Assembly (NCBI GenBank): GCA_934045905.1
Contig: OW203769.1
Location: 17,453,705 to 17,517,704, forward strand
DNA from: Leuctra nigra
Taxonomy: Eukaryota > Arthropoda > Insecta > Plecoptera > Leuctridae
DNA: 64,000 nucleotides
Reading direction: 5' to 3'
Of the stretch, positions 46,046-58,639 are shown one piece after another. The notes under the pieces are model-generated. The model had not been told where the DNA came from, searched no databases, and saw only the letters and a list, made by a program, of their open reading frames with translations. The number at the start of each line of letters is the position of its first letter. The stretch's first letter is position 1. Made by a program: the position numbers and the translations under genes.

Positions 46046-46717
46046 CTAAAATCTAACTGGGGGACAAATGCTTTCAGTGAATATTAGTAATTAAGTAACT
46101 TTCTTGATATTACTTATACCCTTATTTTATTTGATACTGTTTCTATCTTTTAAACAAGTTTAAGGTAGATTCTACAATACAATCCTTAAAAAACAAACTA
46201 AAACATTTCAAGAACTGTTCCATTTTGCTGAAAATGTGTACTTTATCGGACACACTTTTGTTTAATAAATATAGAAAGTCGAAATGGATTCCTTTTTACA
46301 CATTTGTATAAATGTCCAGGATTTTTTTGTGGAGCCCAAAAATACTAACTTATCACTTGACATCATTACAACCAATTTATGAAAAAAGCTTCATGACAAT
46401 TCTTTTCGAGTGATTGCTTTATAGTGTGTCAATCTGTAAGTTGAAATAAATACCTACAGTTTTAGAAAAGATTTGGGTCCGAATTTTGATTTTTCCTTTT
46501 TGGGTGCTTTTTTCAGAAAACAGAAAATATAAGAGGTAATAACCTAAATATATTATTTTTATTCAAATGCCTTTTTACAATTTTGTTTCATCCAGCACCA
46601 ATTCAGAAATGCAGGGAGTGGGACATGATTAACCCTGAAGAGGACTTGACTCAATTTGATTAGTCGGTATTAAATAAATTGTTTTTCAATGGTTTAATAT
46701 GAATAAAAATCTATAAA

Positions 46718-47285
46718 CTAGGAAAACTCTCAGTATAACGCGTTGATAAGCGAGACTTCTCGTACTGCATGCATACAAACCTTGAGAAACTTTCATTCAT
46801 CAAAGAGGCAGTGATAAAAATTGAATGTTTTAATAGACCTATCAAAACATTCAAAAAATGTACATGTACATTTTGACTTATATTCCAAATTACGCACAAA
46901 AATGTCAGTAAAATGTCTATTACCTACTCTTGAAGTTCATTACAGATTAGTCAATAGCATTTATAATGCTAGTACCAATGACCATGAAAAATTTGGTGAT
47001 GATCAATCAAACGATTCCAGTTTTATTGGCACACAGAGTTGAGTTTTTTTCATATTGCAAAGCTATGTACAAGCTATACACATCAAGTTTCCGATGAAAT
47101 TAATATACTACCTATTTTGCTGGAAATCATTAGCACTCTGGACTGAATAGTCATGAATCTTTTGTGAAAAAATTGACCAGATCCGTTACTTCGTTTAAAA
47201 TATAATGTGAAAAACACAGATAAAAAAACAGAGATTTGAGCCATAAGTTTCAAGTGGAGACGCTCCCTCCGCTCGCTTGATTAGT
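46718..47285 (-). mobile_element. Family A, medium-length reverse copy
   Basis: Begins CTAGGAAAACTCTCAGTATA (right terminus) and ends GGAGACGCTCCCTCCGCTCG (left terminus). The core near 46975 reads TGACCATGAAAAATTTGGTG. Confidence 0.8.
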
Positions 47286-47639
47286 CTATACCCCAGCAAT
47301 GCTTGTTCGATGTGCTTATAATAGCTCCGGTTGCTGAATGTCTTATGACATCCTGGCATTACCTCTGATTTACCAGATTGATCGACATCATAACGTCTTA
47401 ATCTGTCCACATTGCAGACACCTACTTTGCCGACTCGATCAGTTTATGTCCCAGTCAAGGAATAAATCAAGGCTGATCGTGTTAATGATCGTTGTAATAA
47501 CTAATATTTCAATGATTCTTCCGTCGTGTGGATGATGATCGGGAAATGGACAAACGTTTTTTCATGTATTTTGGTTCTGATCACAACCATAACTGATTTT
47601 CATTAAATTTGCATCATATCTTTATACATTATTCGTAAA

Positions 47640-48219
47640 ATAAAAAATTAACCCAGTTTGGGGTCACTACTACAGAACTATCCTAAGATAACTTTGACAC
47701 ATAGAACAAATATGAACATTTTATTTGTTCAATATTCAGAAATTTAAATGAATGAGAAAAAGTTACATACATTTCAAAAACAGTTTATAGCAGCGTTATA
47801 TAAAACTTAAACAGAACTTTAGGTACCAGCACTGAAAACAAAACAAAAATATTGTAGATCACTAATTTCGGTATCACAGATTCAGAAATCTAGGTAAATT
47901 ACAATGGAAACATTGTTTACGCAAAGTCTAATGGACCAAAAATAAAAAAATAATGGACCAAGCAACATAAATAACCTAATTCCTACTAAATAACTCCAAA
48001 TCAATTCTTCACACAAGTCAATTATCTGGTATATACTGTTTTTTCAACTGTGAATTCAATCATTTGTAACTTTTTTCCTATTAACAAAAAATGTTTGAAA
48101 CTAGCACATATTACATTTTGGTATGTTTTCTAACATGGGTATAAATTTCAGAATCCTATCTTTAATAGTTTCGTTATAGTGACCCCCCAAACAGGGGCAC
48201 ATTTTTTGCGCCACCCGGT
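47640..48219. mobile_element. Family H MITE, second copy
   Basis: Right end TTTTTTGCGCCACCCGG matches 16211-16220. Internal blocks such as AATTTCGGTA…CACAGATTCAGA are shared with 15642-16220. The left terminus has lost its first bases and starts at CCAGTTTGGGGTCACTA. Confidence 0.78.
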
Positions 48220-48224
48220 TTCAT

Positions 48225-49620
48225 CTTATACATTTTCTTGTACATTTACATTTTTTACATTTTCTTGTTTGTACATTTTCTTAGCAATCTTTTGGTGCAC
48301 ATGCGATTTTCAAATTACCAATTGTAATATTAGGGTATAAATAGAAGAACATCTGTAATGCTTAATATCTCTTCCACCGCGTCTTGTGTACTGACAGGTC
48401 ATCTAAATTAATTTCTAGTCGACTTAGGCCCACTCTGGTGATGGATGAACTTTGTAAACAGTCAAGTTATTTCGAAGTGATGATAATTTAGTTATAGAAA
48501 AGATGTAAACATGTTTAAAACACTAAAATTTAATTTTTGGAGTTGATAAAATTATTTTCTAGAAGAAAATGACTAATTTATTTGCTCGTTTTCTTCCTTT
48601 ATAAGTACTTATTTCTTACTTATTTTATTCTTTTCCAAAAGCAGGGAAGCCCCTTAAATACTTGGGGGCAATCATTTGGGGGATAATATAGGTACCCCCC
48701 CCCCCCCCCCCCCCCCCCTCAGCAATTCACAATGAGTGATATAATTTACGATTCTTATGAAAATTAATATATTCTGTTTTATTTCGAAGAAAATATAGAA
48801 AAAAAATATAATATTTTGACAAGATAAAATTAGAGCTCTCCAGATACATAGCGCGTATCTTGTTTTTGTGATAAGATCCTTGAAAACGGACGTAAAATTT
48901 CGACTTTGCCACCCAGGCCCGCCGCCACAGAGCTGTCTATAAAAGAGCCATTAAACCCATCCCCCCCCCCCCCCCTCCATGTCGCAGAAGGGTTGTATGT
49001 AGTTCGAGAAGGCGGCGAGATAAGTGGTTCTCTGGCAAATGTCGCGACTCAATCGCTAAGGCGGTGAGAATTCAAACCGAAACCGAATGTTCCATTCTAC
49101 AAGTTAACATTGTCCTTGTTCTTAGAGAAGTTTTTAATGTTATTTCTTCCATCCTATATGGATTCTTCTTTTTATGAAACGCCGCTTGGACTAAAAGCAT
49201 GCTACGTGTATTTAAAAGAACACATGGCCAAAGAAACCAATTTAAATTAATTGCGGGTTTGGAGTAGAAATTTGTCAGGACCCAACATATCCTTGGCGAC
49301 GGTGCTAAAGTGGCTTTCCTGCGTGGGATTTTACTGTCTCTCAATTATATATTCAAATCAGGCTATTAATTGTATTGACGATATCGAGAAATTATTATTA
49401 CTTCCCAATGAAAAACGTGATCGAGGTACAAAGTCTCTTTTTGACACATTTTGGCTCGATTTTTCTGCAATTCTCTAAAATTGCAGGTTTTTGATAAAAT
49501 GTTATGATTAGCTGAAAAGTCAAAATGTTCCGATCAAGTTGAAATTTTGCATGGCCATTGATTTAATAATTTATTGATTCCAAAAGTGTCCAAAAAATCA
49601 AGAAATGTCTTCGGACTTTC
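48225..49620. other. Unassigned stretch
   Basis: AT-rich. Long C runs lie near 48695 and 48965, and a small family A core fragment at about 49525-49565 (TTGAAATTTTGCATGGCCAT). No gene recognised. Confidence 0.45.
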
Positions 49621-49629
49621 TATACTTCT

Positions 49630-49768
49630 GGGGCCAGATTCACAAAAAGTATTGTCTCCTAATACGTACTATCTTTGGTATTATCTTTCATTTAACATGT
49701 TGTTTTTGGTATTAAATCAAAAGATAATACGTATTAGCAGATAATACCTTTCGTGAATCCAGCCTCTG
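49630..49768. mobile_element. Fold-back MITE
   Basis: GGCCAGATTCACAAAAAGTA at the left pairs with ATACCTTTCGTGAATCCAGC at the right. CTAATACGTACTATCTTT pairs with AAAGATAATACGTATTAG inside. Confidence 0.87.
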
Positions 49769-50379
49769 ATATACAAAATCAGTACCCGTCAGGTATTAAA
49801 ATTACCGGTCTCATACGTTCCATGAAGCAAATAACGTGAAGGGCAATCAAATTCGTTATTACCATCCTACTCCGAAATCTAAATTAGAAAAACATGTAGT
49901 GATGCAATAATTTTTTTATTGACAATATAAATTTGCATCTTGTTACTGCATTATAAACTGACTCGAGGTATTTCTGTTAATTTACGAACATGTAGGTAAT
50001 AACTAAAAACTGGTTCGGAGTAAAATATTAAATGATCTAATTAGTACTTAAAATTTCATCTTATACCATGTAGTTTACATTAAATTTTATTTTTCATAAA
50101 TAATATACTAACATAAAAGATTATTTTTTATACGTTAAAATCAGCACCGTTTTTATAGCAATTAATAACGAGATAAATTGATGCAGCAATAGGTTACTTG
50201 CTTTATAAATGAAGATTGTCATATTACCTAATTGAACGGCCGTATTGAATGGAAATTCAGCAATCGTGGTCAATAAGCGACGACATTTAGTGCAAAATTG
50301 ACACGTGAGTAGTCTTTCTTATTGCAAGTAGGCTATAATGATGACAATAAATAATGACACCAACTACCACCAGACATAG

Positions 50380-50575
50380 GCGTGCGCAGGAGAAATCATT
50401 AGAGGGGGCCAAGATGGGCGCCGGCCGGAATAATGCCAAGGGGGGGAAAGGCCTGGGGAAGGAATTTCCATGCGTTAAGGGGGGCGTGGGGGGCGCGCCC
50501 CCCACTTTGCCCCGCAGGGCGTTTTTTGTTTTCTGGCACTTCAAAATCAACTTTGAGACGTTTGGGAGCCAAATC
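50380..50575. mobile_element. Degenerate repeat, related to 32160-32545
   Basis: TAGGCGTGCGCAGG begins a G-rich region leading to GCCCCGCAGGGCGTTTTTTG and AAAATCAACTTTGAGACGTT. Confidence 0.55.
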
Positions 50576-50884
50576 TCTTACTTATGACAAAGGGTAGCTG
50601 GGGTAAGAGCCCCCAGAAGACGTGAGTCCAGGGCTCGTAGCCCCGGAGAAAAATTGTTATCCTTGAGTGGATCTGATGGATTTTTAAGAGTTTTGAACAT
50701 AGCATGACCCTTTGAATTTCCAAATATTAATTTGGTAGAAAATTAAAAGTGCTTGCTGTAAGCAAAATACATTTTTTTTTTTTAGGTTACTGTTCCTACT
50801 TTTTTCCATAAGAATGAGATTTCATTTTAATCGATGTAACTTACATGTTTCATGTACAAGAAAAATAGTCGCTGTTGTGAATAT

Positions 50885-51520
50885 TTAAGGTGGCTGCATA
50901 TCACGTGACTTTTCAACCAAAAAGCTACAAATTTTCATTTGGAAGGGTTCAGTTTAGCAAATACTTCTCACTCATCAGATAAGTTAGAACACATCTGTTG
51001 GAACTAATCTACGCAGAAAAGAACTGCGAAAATAACATATAAGTTGATTTTAATTCCTTGCACCTAAATATTCTCAAATCAAGACCTGAAGTTTAAGGAA
51101 ATCCTACGAGTTGCCAAGAACAGCAAACTTTAATCTAATAAAAGGGCACATATGCATCACAAACCTGACACAATTTTGCCAACAAAACATGCGCTCTTTC
51201 TTCATCTTTCCAACGAAATGTTGAGATATTAATTATATCCACTATTATGAATGTAATGTTTAAACGAACAGCACTTGGTTTTGACAGTCTTCACACGCGT
51301 ACGTATACACGATATTTGTGTTGTTTTTATTATAAAACCACTGCAAAATTAAATAATATTGACTGCAAATATTGATAAGCTCCAGTATGCAGTGAATTTC
51401 CTTCATAAATCACCTTGGATTACTCAACATGAACGATGTAAGGTATGTACTCATAGGTAACTATTTCTTTTGATCGGATGTAGAAAAATAATAAAGTCAC
51501 GTGATATGTATTGGCCTTAA
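50885..51520. mobile_element. TTAA-flanked MITE, copy 2 (inverted relative to copy 1)
   Basis: Bounded by TTAA at 50885-50888 and 51517-51520. The terminal repeats contain ATATCACGTGACTTT. Colinear with the complement of 38713-39347, at 636 against 635 bp, and highly similar. Confidence 0.88.
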
Positions 51521-52614
51521 CCCTATGAAAATGTAATTTTACAATTCTGCTGGTTAGACTAAGAGAGCTTCTAATACCGTTAAAAGCTCCTTGGGGTAAA
51601 CATAGTAGTTTTCATTTTTACAGTTAGACGATGAAATTAATACAAATGTAAGTTTAGCAAAGTTACTTAGTAGATAGATTGATGATGCACATGTATTGAA
51701 ATAGAATGAATGTGTGGTTAGAACAAAAGGCAAAACGACGGAATATCTTTGTATGGTTTGGGAAGAGGTGAAGGGTTGAAAAGTTCTCATCACCGTGCCA
51801 CATTCAGTGCAGGAGCGGGAAGAAAACTCGGCGGCAGACAAGTACTTTCTTTCTAGTCATTTGTTATCATTTGTACAAGTTCATAGTGCAATGAGTCATT
51901 TGAAACACGAGGTTCTGAAAACCACTGAGGGAAAACCAAATGGCCGAGATTTCCTTCATAGAAATGGGACAAAGGAAGTATCTTCTTTCTGGAAATTTAA
52001 ATTTTTATTTGATGTTATTGATGTTATAACGTATCTGACGACGGAGATGGAAGGATCTCCGAAATATTATGCAGAGTTTTTATTTATTTTATCATGTTTT
52101 ATCATCATAGTACTGGAGTTTGTTCCAAAAGTTTGTTGGAGTTTGTTTTTATGGTATAGGTATGTACATTAAACTTCGTTTTATTTGCCATTTTTCTTTG
52201 CATTAAGAAAATAAGTACATAATAACAGAATGTACATGTTTAAAGCAAAATATGAATAAACGAATTGTACCAATGGCTTCAGCATTATGTGTAAGTACAC
52301 AAAACAAATGTTAATATACATAGCACAAGGCTCAGCACATCCTGACTTATTAATACAACGATATGATTAATTTAAGGATTCGAGTACCTAGAGCTCTTTC
52401 GCAATTACAGAAATTATACAATTATTATAATGGCAGAACTAATAGATTTCCAGCATGAAGCTGAAGACTATGGAGATGTTTTTCATAGATTATTAAAGTT
52501 TTTCACTTTTTGTTAGTTTTCTTCGAAAGTTATCAATGACTGTTCAACAGTTCGCCAGATTACTGTTCAGTCTTTTCTGTTTATGTATACGCCGGCACAA
52601 ATATTTCTGATTGA

Positions 52615-52668
52615 TTGAGCGAGCGTAGCGAGCGTCACCACGGTACTCTTATGGCACTTTCTCTGTGT

Positions 52669-52703
<35 letters not shown>

Positions 52704-53540
52704 TGTTCACAGCCCAGGTCAAACGGCACAACCAATCGATCTGAAATTTTGCACATATACTAACGTAATCTATGCGGTCCCTGGGATCGTTTTTGAACGG
52801 GCTCATGTGATTGGTTCAAATTTTTAAAAAAATATCTTTTGATTGGTTGTTCCGAGCAATTTGAAATTTTGACAAGTCATTACGACCAACATTGTACCCA
52901 ATCATACAAAGTTCAGCCAAATCCTCCCATTGGTTAAAATTTAAAAAAATCTTTAATATGATTTTTGAAATTTAAACTAGAACCGTATGACCGATCAACT
53001 TAAAACTTTGCTTGGTCATTAAGACCAACATTATCTGTATTTTTGACAATTTTCCGACTTATCTGTGTTTAAATCCAAAAGTTATTGATATTTTACGGAC
53101 ATTTTGTGTGTTGGCTGTCAAATTACTCAAAAATTTTGATCACGGCTACTTCGACTCTTATAGTTCCAAGGTAGTTAGAGCAGAAACTTTCAATCGTATG
53201 AAACTGATATGACCGTTCAAAAGATCGTCTAATACTGTGTAAGTACACACACTTATATCACATGAGTGGTCCCAGGTATATTTTTTTAAATAGATCCTAT
53301 GATTTTTGAATATTAACAAGGAACATTCTAATCATAAAAGTTCAATCAATCAACCTAAAACTTTGCATGGTTATTGGGACTAATACTTTAGGAATAATTG
53401 GAGATTTTTATACCTACAAGTCTGACGAATTTCAAGAATTATTGGCTTTTAATGATATTTTCGATAGACATAATTTCGGTTCGAAGTGTTGCGCGTGTCC
53501 GTGCTCGCTCATCAACGCGTTACACTGAGCGTTTTCCTAG
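52615..53540 (+). mobile_element. Family A, full-length copy 1 of a tandem pair
   Basis: Starts TGAGCGAGCGTAGCGAGCGT and ends ATCAACGCGTTACACTGAGC then GTTTTCCTAG. A 26-base T run follows the left end. Internally, four diverged versions of one sentence recur, near 52730, 52855, 52995 and 53350. Each pairs a GATCAA-type phrase with AAAACTTTGC and GTCATTAAGACCAACATT-type ends. No coding capacity. Confidence 0.92.
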
Positions 53541-53550
53541 TATTTATAAT

Positions 53551-54465
53551 TGAGCGAGCGTAGCGAGCGTCACCACGGTACTCTTATGGCACTTTCTCTG
53601 TGTGTTTTTTTTTTGTTTGTTTTTTTGTGTTCACAGCCCAGGTCAAACGGCACAACCAATCGATCTGAAATTTTGCACATATACTAACATAATCTATGCG
53701 GTCCCTGGGATCGTTTTTGAACGGGCTCATGTGATTGGTTCAAATTTAAAAAAAATATCTTTTGATTGGTTGTTCCGAGCAATTTGAAATTTTGACAAGT
53801 CATTACGACCAACATTGTTCCCAATCATACAAAGTTCAGCCAAATCCTCCCATTGGTTAAAATTTAAAAAAATCTTTCATATGATTTTTGAAATTTAAAC
53901 AAGAACCGTATGACCGATCAACTTAAAACTTTGCATGGTCATTAAGACCAACATTATCTGTATTTTTGACAATTTTCCGACTTATCTGTGTTTAAATCCA
54001 AAAGTTATTGACATTTTACGGACATTTTGCGTGTTGGCTGTCAAATTACTCAAAAATTTTGATCACGGCTACTTCGACTCTTTATAGTTCCAAGGTAGTT
54101 AGAGCAGAAACTTTCAAACGTATGAAACTGATATGACCGTTCAAAAGATCGTCTAATACTGTGTAAGTACACACACTTATATCACATGAGTGGTCCCAGG
54201 TATATTTTTTTAAATAGATCCTATGATTTTTGAATATTAACAAGGAACATTCTAATCATAAAGGTTCAATCAATCAACCTAAAACTTTGCATGGTTATTG
54301 GGACTAATACTTTAGGAATAATTGGAGATTTTTATACCTACAAGTCTGACGAATTTCAAGAATTATTGGCTTTTAATGATATTTTCGATATACATAATTT
54401 CGGTGCGAAGTGTTGCGCGTGTCCGTGCTCGCTCATCAACGCGTTACACTGAGCGTTTTCCTAGT
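53551..54465 (+). mobile_element. Family A, full-length copy 2 of a tandem pair
   Basis: Nearly identical to 52615-53540, differing by scattered substitutions and a shorter T-rich run. It is separated from the first copy by about 10 bp (TATTTATAAT), so the pair looks like a recent tandem duplication. Confidence 0.93.
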
Positions 54466-55363
54466 TTTAGTTTATATTATTACTTGTGTCATGGTTTTTA
54501 AATACTATTCATTCATTTATTTTTATTTGGGTTTTATTTATTTACTTTTTATTTGTACGAATTAAACTAATTGGAAATAAAAATGAAATTTAAATGAACT
54601 CTGAATGATGTTACGTAGTAGACAGTATAGTTTCGAGTAGTAGACAGAGTGACATTTTATAAGGAAACTAATGTAACACAATACCAACGTGAGCTATTTT
54701 AAAAGTTAGGCACTAAATCTAAATAATTTCCTATACCTCCTGTACTAAAAACTTCGTATTCTCTTATTCTGAAGGCATCAAATTGAAAACTAAAAGTTGA
54801 GATTTACAAGTTGGACATTTTATGAATAATTTTATAATTTTATGATAATTAATAAATATTCTTAATTTCAATAAACACTATTTTCGGGAGGGCACCTTGT
54901 GAAATGTAGCGTATTGCTGTGCGAAGAGTGACTCTGTTGAGGTGATTGTTGTGGATCACAGCGATGATGTCAGCGCGCTGACACACCGGTGTTCTGGGCA
55001 CTTGTCTTGACAGCCACACTTAGCCGACTACACGGGTAGAGGCGCCAGAGATGCCCAGCCCAAGACGCCGCCACAGACCCGCATAGCATAGTGAACAGTT
55101 CGCTCACATTTTACTCATCAAATTGGCTTGACATTTAATTTTTTTTTATCAGTGTAAACAGTAAAATATTCAAATTCAAATATTTGGTCTATAGATTGAA
55201 GCTTTTCATTTCTACCCTATTTATTTTATCTGATATCACAGAATAAGAAAGTCAAACCCGAAGAAAGCTTCAATGGACGAAAACCGCCAAACTCTTCCAA
55301 AATGTTTTGAAGTGATTTTCCATGTTTGTTTCAAGGAACTTGATGAAGGCTTCATGACTCTAA

Positions 55364-56302
55364 ACTAGGAAAACGCTCTGTGAAACGCGTTGATGAGCGA
55401 GCACGGATACACGCAACACCTCGAACCGAAATTATGTCTATCGAATGTCATTAAAAGCCAACAATTCTTTAGTTTCATCACAGACTTGTATAAAAATCTC
55501 CAAAATCTCCACAAATATTGGTGCCAATCCTTGCTAAGTTTTAAGTTGATCGATTAAACCTTTATGATTGAACGGTTCCTTGTTAATTTTCAAAAATCAC
55601 AGGATCTCGTTCAAAAAATATACCTGGGACCACCCATATGATATGATATGTAGTGTGTGTACACAATATCAGATCAATCTGTTGAACGGTCATTATTAGT
55701 TTCATATCGTTTAAAACTTTCTGCTCTAACTACCTTGCCTTGAACTGAAGATTCGAAGTCACCGTGAATTTGACAGCCAACACGCAAAATGTCCCTAAAA
55801 TGACAAAAACTTTTGAAAATAACGACAGATTAGAGTGAAAATTGGCAAAAATACCTTAAATGTTGGTACAAATGACCATGCGAAGTTTTTAGTTGGTCGG
55901 TCAATCGGTTCCAGTTTAAATTTCAAAAATCACAGGAAAAATGGTTTCAAATTTGAACCAATTGGAGGATTTGGCTGAATTTTTTTTTGATTGGGTACAA
56001 TGTTGGTTGCAATGACTTTGCTAAATTTCAAATTGATCGAACCAACCAATCGAAAGATAATTTTTATAAAATTTGAACCAATCACAGGATCTCGTTCAGA
56101 AAAGATCCCAGGGATCGCATAGATTACGTTAGTATGTGTACAAAATTTCAGATCGATTGGTTGTGCGGTTTGACCTGGGCAGTGAACACAAAAAAACAAA
56201 AAAACAAAAAACAAAAAAAAGCAAAAAAAAACAAAAAAAAAACAAACACACAGAGAAAGTGCCATAAGTGTACCGTGGTGACGCTCGCTACGCTCGCTCA
56301 AT
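55364..56302 (-). mobile_element. Family A, full-length reverse copy
   Basis: Begins ACTAGGAAAACGCTCTGTGA and ends GACGCTCGCTACGCTCGCTC with both termini intact. It is more diverged from the tandem pair than they are from each other. An A-rich tract at 56190-56245 corresponds to their T run. Confidence 0.92.
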
Positions 56303-56654
56303 TAAAACTTTATATACTTTCCAAAACTATTTTATTATAATAGTTTCTGCAGTTTCAGGTTGGCTGTAATTGACCAATGTCGATCTCCTCCCCCTACGAG
56401 GTCATCAACACAGATAAAATGTTTCATTATCAAAAATGGCCGTCAAAGTTTACACATGACATTCTTAGAATAATGTTGAATTCTTACAGAATTGAATTTA
56501 ACAGTTTACAATATACAAATGCATTGCGCAAAAATAGTTGTCAGCGTATAGAGAATAATTGCTATACTCTCGGCGCATTTGCTAGAGGTGCTAGCGAGCC
56601 AAAAGATGTAATTACATTTAAATAAACGAAGATACGGTACTGTGTATATTGATT

Positions 56655-56875
56655 TAATAAAAACTACTCTCTAGGAACTACAACAGTACTACGTCAAACA
56701 AATAAAACCTAGGCACAATATTTCGGCGATCAGGTGCAAAATAGAAGGGGTAGAAGGATCCTCGAAATATTGTGCCTTTACATGTTTTATTTGTTTGATG
56801 TAGTCCCTTATCCCCTTCTTGCCTCTATTCTATGGTAGTACTGGTGTAGTTCCTAGAGAGTAGTTTTTATTAAAT
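56655..56875. mobile_element. Fold-back MITE, about 220 bp
   Basis: AATAAAAACTACTCTCTAGG at the left pairs with CCTAGAGAGTAGTTTTTATT at the right. AAACAAATAAAACCTAGGCA pairs imperfectly with the inner right arm. The left arm lacks about 35 bp present in the right arm. Confidence 0.87.
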
Positions 56876-57159
56876 TTAATTAAATATTTCTAAATTAAAT
56901 TAAGTTTTACGAGGCAAATATTTTGCATAAAATATCACTTAGTTTCTTTGCATCCGCTCAATAATTAAATTAAGTATTTTTGAGATTCTTCAGAACAAAA
57001 CCACTCGCGTCTTATAAACTATAATAACACACTTAATTATTATAACTCAATCCATGGTACACATTATAGTAATGGTGACATTAATTTTCTGGTCCGAAAG
57101 ACAAATTCTTAAATAAAATAAAAAATAGTTTTATTGAAATTGAAATTGAACATTGGCAT

Positions 57160-57605
57160 TTGAAAAGGTCCTGTAACAATTTCTAGTTTTCGATTCAAGA
57201 AAAGAGGATGTGAGAGAAGTGGTAATTTCATGCCTATCGTTGGTTGTTGCCATGGAAACATTTGTTTGTATGTTTTCACATGTCTTAACTGATGATTAAC
57301 TCGAAATGACAGAATAAATTTGCAAATATTTCAAGCTATAGAACAAAATGTCCGTTAAATGACAAAAACTTTTGAAGGTAACGACAGATTAGTCTGAAAA
57401 TTTTCAAAAATACCTAAATTGTTGGTCCCTTAATGAATTGCCATGAAAATTTAGTTGATCGGTCAAACGGTTCTAATTAGTTGAAATTTAAAAAAATCAC
57501 CAAATAGATGGTTTTAAATTTTAACCAATGGGAGGATTTGGCTGAAACTTTGTAAGATTATGGGAACAATGTTGGTTGCAATGACTTTCCAAAATATCCA
57601 ATCAA
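57160..57605 (-). mobile_element. Family A fragment
   Basis: Core phrases in reverse: GTTGATCGGTCAAACGGTTC near 57455 and AACAATGTTGGTTGCAATGA near 57565. An X-box palindrome (GTTGCCATGGAAAC, 57246-57259) lies inside. Half of a Tc1-like terminus follows at 57605-57635. Confidence 0.7.
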
Positions 57606-58194
57606 TCAATTTTTGTTGTGCCGAGTGTATATGCTGTAAACACACATTCAGAATATTTGTTTTTAACGAGATTTTTCTGGCTAAATTACATTATGGTTCT
57701 ATCTAATTATTCAAAGATAAAAATAGTTAAAAAAAAAAGATAACTTCATTACAGTTGTTTGTAAACCAAAAGAATAGCTTAAACAACGCCGCAGAATGGC
57801 TCTGACATCTTGGTATAGTAACAAGGCTCTAGTTTATTGGTTGATTTGCATAAATCCCCCATCATTGAGTGCTAATTCCCTCCGCCATTAGCGCCAGTGT
57901 CGGTTGCGATGTCGCCTTGGAAGAGAGAGTGAGAGAGTAAGAGAGAGTGTCAACCTGAGTAATTATCTGGGCCTCTTCCATTAGAAGCTCCTAATTTGTT
58001 AATTAATAATGCAGCAGGTGATGGGAGCAGATTTACATATCGACTCTAGAAGAGTGATGGAAGTGTGGATCATTCGGCTAGACTTTCTTCTCACTAGAGG
58101 CGCTACCCAGCCCACAGAGTGTCCGAATATTGCCGGGCCGGTATCTACCAACGGTGCCGGGCCGGTGTCGCACGTTGACACTGGCACGGCAAAA

Positions 58195-58600
58195 TCGTGT
58201 GCGCCGGGCGAGAATTTTTCTGGCAAAGACTTCGTAAATGGGACGTAAATTGACTGTGACAAAAACTCTAATAACTTACTTATTTATACAAATAGAACTC
58301 TGATTTATAAGTGTAGTATACATACTGTGTTCTGGCAGCTATTACATCAGTAAAATGAAGGATTTGTTAACAATAAATATGATCTATTTCGAATTAAAAA
58401 AAAACGAAAAATTTTAACTCTCGAGCGTTTTCACGACCCCAATTTCATCCCAGAACTCTCGTGAATGACATTTGAAAACATAATCTAGTTGGATATCAAC
58501 CATTTTATTTCACTTCAAAAATGTTAAAACTGGAATTTTATAAAAATAAATTTTTCTCCCATTTACGAAGTCTTGCCAGAAAAATATTCGCGTCCGGCCG
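58195..58600. mobile_element. Inverted-repeat element, boundaries unsure
   Basis: TTTTTCTGGCAAAGACTTCG with TAAATGGGA (58213-58241) is inverted at about 58558-58590. The interior is AT-rich. GCCGGGCCGGT is duplicated just to the left (58130-58175). Confidence 0.6.
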
Positions 58601-58639
58601 GGGCGCTATACCAAATGGTATCGGACGCAGGCAATAATT

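Noticed and set aside
51795..52172. 125-codon frame with a hydrophobic C terminus
   Set aside because: The later two thirds have the AT-rich composition of random sequence. Only a 29-nt start segment looks exon-like.
52560..56302. CRISPR-like pattern of repeated phrases
   Set aside because: Repeats are long, diverged and unevenly spaced, in a eukaryotic genome; they are internal repeats of a transposon family.
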